From positions 62,001 through 126,000 of the forward strand of contig CAWFPR010000027.1 in NCBI GenBank assembly GCA_963817635.1: a DNA stretch of 64,000 nt, read 5' to 3'. Source of the DNA: CAWFPR01 sp963817635 (GTDB lineage Bacteria; Acidobacteriota; Vicinamibacteria; Vicinamibacterales; 2-12-FULL-66-21). Each line of letters starts with the position of its first letter. Within the stretch, counting starts at the first letter, position 1. Positions 61,013-64,000 of this stretch are shown here, one piece after another. The notes beneath the pieces are model-generated. The model made no database searches. It was not told the origin of the DNA and saw only the letters and a program-made list of their open reading frames with translations. Position numbers and translations under genes: made by a program.

Positions 61013-61285
61013 CTATTCGCCGGGCAGGCCGCTCGCCTCGATGATCTGCGCCACTTCTTCCCGTGACAGGACGTTCCTGGCGACGAGGCTTCGAACCAAT
61101 CCGGCAACGGCGAATTTCAGCTGGTCGTGCTCGGCTTGGAGTTCGTCGAGCTGATGGTCACGCGTCTCCAGCCCGCGACGGCGAACCGCCGCCTGCTCTC
61201 GAAGCTGCCGCAGCTGTTCGGCCTGCGTGTCGAGATCCATCTGCTGGCCAACGTCACCGAGAAACAGAAACCTCATCCACCCCAT
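61013..61285 (-). CDS. Small coiled-coil protein heading the operon
   Basis: About 90 residues from ATG 61285 after TGGAGGAACCT. A short hydrophobic start (MGWMRFLFLGDVGQQMDLD) leads into a continuous heptad helix (QAEQLRQLREQAAVRRRGLETRDHQLDELQAEHDQLKFAVAGLVRSLVARNVLSREEVAQIIEASGL). It is 31 bases before the TPR-trypsin gene. Similar small coiled-coil proteins may tether effectors to the membrane; this is a guess. Confidence 0.7.
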   Translation of the reverse strand: MGWMRFLFLGDVGQQMDLDTQAEQLRQLREQAAVRRRGLETRDHQLDELQAEHDQLKFAVAGLVRSLVARNVLSREEVAQIIEASGLPGE

Positions 61286-61647
61286 AGGTTCCTCCAACGA
61301 CCGGGCGAATTCCGCCACGAGCAATGACCGGGACCGACGCGGGTCGCGCTCGCCTCCTGCGCTGTCGCGACCCGGCAGGATGGCCGCCGCCGGGATCGCC
61401 GCGTCGCCCTTCATGCACGTCAGGCGGCTGCCGGTCGCGGCTCAGCCGCTGGCGCTCATGTTCTCATCGGCCGCCGTCGCACGCAATGCCCGTCAGCTGC
61501 GTATTCAAGGCGCCGGTGACTCAGCCAGCAGGTGGCCCCCTGCGCCTAACCCGCTCGGGCTTCGCTCACGGCCAAAGTCGCAGGGGAACGTAGGTGGAGG
61601 CTGAACATCGAGCGTTGATCCACCGTGAAGCGGCAGGGCCGGGCTCG
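61286..61647. other. Gene-free region upstream of the effector operon
   Basis: About 360 bases with no convincing gene. It should hold the operon promoter (minus strand). A CAGCAGGTGG/CCCCCTGC imperfect palindrome and GCGCCTAACCCGC lie at about 61527-61562, with a faint attC-like look but no convincing partner site. Confidence 0.4.
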
Positions 61648-62249
61648 TCAGCGGTGCTCGAGCGCGAGCTTCTCGCAGACGGTGATAATTGCAGGCAAGG
61701 ACCGCATCGAATCCGGTGACACGGCGGGCATCGGCACGTCGCAGCGCAGGAATTCACGCAGCTCGCGCGAGCGCTGGGCCAATACGAGGTTCACGTCTAC
61801 GCCCATCGGCAGACGGGGCTCGATCCACGTCCTCGGCATCCCGCGGACGTTTCCCCCGGCCTGGTCGATCAGAATCGCGTTGACGTGTTCGAGCGGGACA
61901 GTCACTCCGCCGGTCGCCACGGTGCCGGCGTCGAAGTCGGCATCGAACGCGATCCGGACGTCGCCGTAAGTCACGTACTCCGACACCTGACCGTTCGTCC
62001 AGGCGCCAAAGACGCGCTTCCCACCGCTCGCACTGTGGCCGCCACGCTGGAACCACCCCGGTTCACCGCGCCACGCGATCAGGACGTCGAGCACCTCCTG
62101 GTCGCCCGCGTGGTGTCCGCAATACGCCGCAATGACGGTGGACGAGATGATGTTGATTTGGCAGCTGGGGTCTTCCTGCCACAGACGACAACCAGTGGTG
62201 CCCGCCAGGCAGACCAGAACAGCGACTTCAGGGGAGGCACCCGGGACAT
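61648..62249 (-). CDS. Lipoprotein of unknown function (frameshifted)
   Basis: About 200 residues. From ATG 62249 (MSRVPPLKSLF) a shift near 62215 reaches a lipobox VCLAGTTGC, then RLWQEDPSCQINIISSTVIAAYCGHHAGDQEVLDVLIAWRGEPGWFQRG. Later SEYVTYGDVRIAFDADFDAGTVATGGVTVPLEHVNAILIDQAGG is beta-rich. No domain family is recognised. Membrane-anchored export is inferred from the lipobox. Confidence 0.6.
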
Positions 62250-62441
62250 GACCGTAGCCTACACCCGAAGCCCGCGAAGGTCGGCTGCAACGGCTTGCCA
62301 GTCAGGCTAAGAGCCAAATTGCCACGGCTAGACTCGCCGTGTCTCCGAGTGCATCAAGCCATCCGGCTTCGAATCAACGGCACCCGCCGCGAAGGACTGC
62401 TTGCTTGTTTCCACAACGACTCTCCGTTCTCATGCCACCTG

Positions 62442-62732
62442 TCATTTGACTCTTGCATCAATATCGTCGGCGTCACGGAGTTTGGCAATCAGCGACAGAA
62501 GCTGCTGACGATCTGCAAGCATTGCGGAAAGCATCATGAGAAAGCCGGCCATCGTCAGGGCATAGGCAATACCGCGGACGTCGGGTTTGGGGCTTCCGAC
62601 GAGCGATGCCACTGCGGCGATACACCAGCCGACACAACCCAGAATCCCCGGAATCCAGATCCGCCATGTCGGTTGCTGCCGTAGTCCGACGCTTCGTAGG
62701 ATTTTCTGCTCCCGCGACGTTAAACTCATCAT
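62442..62732 (-). CDS. Small two-helix membrane protein
   Basis: About 96 residues from ATG 62732 (or 62729). After REQKILRSVGLRQQPTWRI come two membrane helices (WIPGILGCVGWCIAAVASLVG and GIAYALTMAGFLMMLSAML) and a short charged helix with LLSLIAKLRDADD. No family recognised. Codon use is less GC-biased than upstream genes, like the rest of this end of the window. Confidence 0.6.
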   Translation of the reverse strand: MMSLTSREQKILRSVGLRQQPTWRIWIPGILGCVGWCIAAVASLVGSPKPDVRGIAYALTMAGFLMMLSAMLADRQQLLSLIAKLRDADDIDARVK

Positions 62733-62782
62733 GAATCCCCTGGCTAGCGTCATGCCGCTCAGCCGCGAGCGGCGATCTGGCA

Positions 62783-62800
62783 ACTCGGTCCGGACCGAGT
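62783..62800. terminator. 18-base perfect palindrome after the hepT gene
   Basis: ACTCGGTCCGGACCGAGT is a perfect palindrome 38 bases after the hepT stop (minus strand) and could end the toxin-antitoxin transcript as a hairpin. Confidence 0.5.
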
Positions 62801-62837
62801 CAGATGTTGGCGCATCATTGTCGGCTGCAGCGGCCGG

Positions 62838-63173
62838 TCAGGCCTCGAGAATCGCCGCGACTTGAGCGCGCAGGTCGGGCACCCGATTGCGTACCACATC
62901 CCACACCAAGTCGTAGTCGACGCCGAAGTAGTCGTGAATGAGCCGGTCGCGCATGCCGGCCATGGCACGCCATTCGACGAGCGGGTACTGGGCCCGAAAC
63001 TCCTGGGGCACCTTCTTTGCGGCTTCGCCGATGATCTCCAAGCTACGCACGAAGGCCCGATGGAGCGTCTCGTCCCGGATAAACGCTTCGGCCGTCAACG
63101 AGGCGCTGCGTTCGAGCAGGTAGTCCGCCTCGGCGACGATGTGGCGTAGATAGTCACGCGGCTCGAAGGACAT
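62838..63173 (-). CDS. hepT: HepT-like (DUF86) HEPN toxin
   Basis: 111 residues from ATG 63173. All-helical HEPN domain with the catalytic Rx4-6H motif in RDRLIHDYFGVDYDLVWDVV and an upstream DETLHRAFVRSLEIIGEAAKKVPQEF helix. HEPN proteins of this type are RNases or AMPylation targets neutralised by the MNT partner encoded just upstream, whose gene overlaps it by 20 bases. Confidence 0.92.
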   Translation of the reverse strand: MSFEPRDYLRHIVAEADYLLERSASLTAEAFIRDETLHRAFVRSLEIIGEAAKKVPQEFRAQYPLVEWRAMAGMRDRLIHDYFGVDYDLVWDVVRNRVPDLRAQVAAILEA

Positions 63174-63468
63174 CTTGGGCTTCCGCCAGGATGCGCGGAC
63201 CGATGAAGGGGGAAAGCGCATCGATCGTCACGAGTTCCACCGGCCTGCCGAGCCGTTGCTCGAGAAGTTCGGAGAGTGTCAGGAAACGCTCATAGGTCTT
63301 TGCCCCAGGTAAAAACTGCACCAGCAGATCGACATCGCTGTCCGGACGCGCTTGGTCCCGGAGAACGGAGCCAAAGAGCGCCAACCGAGAGACCCCGAGC
63401 GCGCGGATCGCCGGCTCGATTGTGGTGAGCAGGTCGGTTGTTTGCTGCCGGGTCAGCGCTGGCGCCAT
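63154..63468 (-). CDS. mntA: MntA-like minimal nucleotidyltransferase antitoxin
   Basis: 104 residues from ATG 63468. GSVLRDQARPDSDVDLLVQFLPG carries the GSx10DxD nucleotidyltransferase motif. MNT antitoxins silence HepT by polyAMPylation of its active-site Tyr. The gene overlaps hepT in the usual order (antitoxin first). Confidence 0.92.
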   Translation of the reverse strand: MAPALTRQQTTDLLTTIEPAIRALGVSRLALFGSVLRDQARPDSDVDLLVQFLPGAKTYERFLTLSELLEQRLGRPVELVTIDALSPFIGPRILAEAQDVLRAA

Positions 63469-63521
63469 GTCATCACTGTAGCCGGATTCGGCATTCGAAA
63501 CCAATTCGGTCGAGCAGGCCA

Positions 63522-63604
63522 TATCAACGTCAGCGCTCACCCGTGGGCGCGCCCGATGACACCCGCGCGAGTCGGGTGCAGCGCCTTGTTGGGTGCGTGC
63601 TCCT
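63522..63604. other. Possible integron attC-like site
   Basis: A 83-base segment bounded by TATCAAC and GTTGGGT, with inner inverted arms CAGCGCTCACCCG (63531-63543) and CGGGTGCAGCGCC that pair except for one extra base. GTTGGGT fits the GTTRRRY core, but the left core is imperfect. It flanks the toxin-antitoxin pair, which would suit a gene cassette. Evidence is weak. Confidence 0.3.
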
Positions 63605-63723
63605 CGTCGTCGTGTTCGTGCTCCGTCCGGATCGGACTCTGTCCGGATCGACGCCCGCCGGCGTCGGTTCGCCAAGCCGGCGCTGAGTCCATCATTTCTG
63701 ACATGTCGAGGCGGAATAATGGA

Positions 63724-63943
63724 CTACTTTGATATCGAGTGCATAACCTTGCGCCAATAGACGGCGGCGACGACGGCGCACGTCAACCCGAGGATGACCT
63801 GCGAGAGAACCGGCCCTTCAGTCCAATGCCCCCAGTAGTGTCCCACCTGTCGGCTGAACGTGTAACCGATAAGGCCCGTGACAGTGAGCAGAACGGCCGC
63901 AGCGGATAAAGCCGAACGCCAAAGGAAACGAGTTCTTCGTCAT
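63724..63943 (-). CDS. Small membrane protein (frameshifted)
   Basis: About 73 residues, from ATG 63943, with a shift near 63925. RFLWRSALSAAAVLLTVTGLIGYTFSRQ and SQVILGLTCAVVAAVYWRKV form two membrane helices separated by VGHYWGHWTEGP. No family is recognised. It was found by joining two short frames; confidence is modest. Confidence 0.5.
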
Positions 63944-64000
63944 GGACTCTTTCTACCTTCCGAGGCGGGCCTCACCTGACACCGCCCGACCGATTTGCTT

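Noticed and set aside
62295..62684. Plus-strand protein with Cys/His residues
   Set aside because: It is antisense to the two-helix membrane gene and its Cys/His come from the complementary codons.

Overview
The window is GC-rich chromosomal DNA, most likely from an Acidobacteriota of the Vicinamibacteria type. The evidence is three large duplicated-type MacB/FtsX permeases (the acidobacterial ADOP family) with a PadR regulator, an Oar-like TonB-dependent receptor with a carboxypeptidase-regulatory domain, a DUF5916 outer-membrane protein, several membrane-linked Ser/Thr kinases fused to TPR or helical modules, a DUF2934 protein and PQQ-propeller proteins. There is no rRNA, phage, insertion sequence or CRISPR array, and one tRNA (Arg-TCT). 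This taxonomic call is inference from gene families.

Layout. 0-5.7 kb: a Ser/Thr kinase diverges from an ECF sigma factor, a kinase/TolB-like/TPR fusion and a two-gene split borosin locus (precursor with a histone-H1-like Lys/Arg/Pro tail plus an OphMA-type backbone N-methyltransferase). 5.7-8.2 kb: ahcY with an ArsR-methyltransferase regulator. 8.2-19.8 kb: class II photolyase, D-aminoacylase, small stress-type proteins, CsaA, histidine phosphatase, cytochrome c, DUF5916 protein and TonB receptor. 20-29.9 kb: hypothetical proteins, an outer-membrane transporter-like protein, a kinase, an amidohydrolase, DUF3617, SpoIIE-phosphatase and DUF4062 proteins. 29.9-35.9 kb: a complete branched-chain amino acid operon ilvD-ilvB-ilvN-ilvC-ilvE. 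36-41.4 kb: GlxA-type regulator diverging from a cysteine-synthase-like enzyme, a monooxygenase-like protein and an ADOP permease. 41.4-48.7 kb: tRNA, lipoprotein, ispH, membrane protein, MsbA-like ABC exporter and PQQ-propeller protein. 48.8-55.2 kb: PadR and two ADOP permeases. 55.7-61.3 kb: a six-gene minus-strand run with a TIR-like/TPR protein, a TPR-trypsin protease, a GH25 muramidase and a DinB/tRNA-binding fusion, resembling a conflict or stress-response operon. 61.6-64 kb: lipoprotein, small membrane proteins and a HepT/MntA (HEPN-MNT) toxin-antitoxin pair.

The most notable locus is the borosin pair at 4505-5666. The methyltransferase carries the motifs of the fungal omphalotin enzyme, and the upstream small protein has a compact helical domain, a short hydrophobic stretch and then a 47-residue basic tail unlike usual borosin cores. 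The second is the TIR-like/TPR, TPR-trypsin and muramidase operon.

Data quality matters throughout. About 28 single-base frameshifts interrupt otherwise well-conserved genes, including the core enzymes ahcY, ilvD and ilvN. Several fall exactly at GTAC tetranucleotides. They look like assembly or base-calling indels rather than gene decay, so frameshifted genes are listed here as single CDS spans with the shift position noted.
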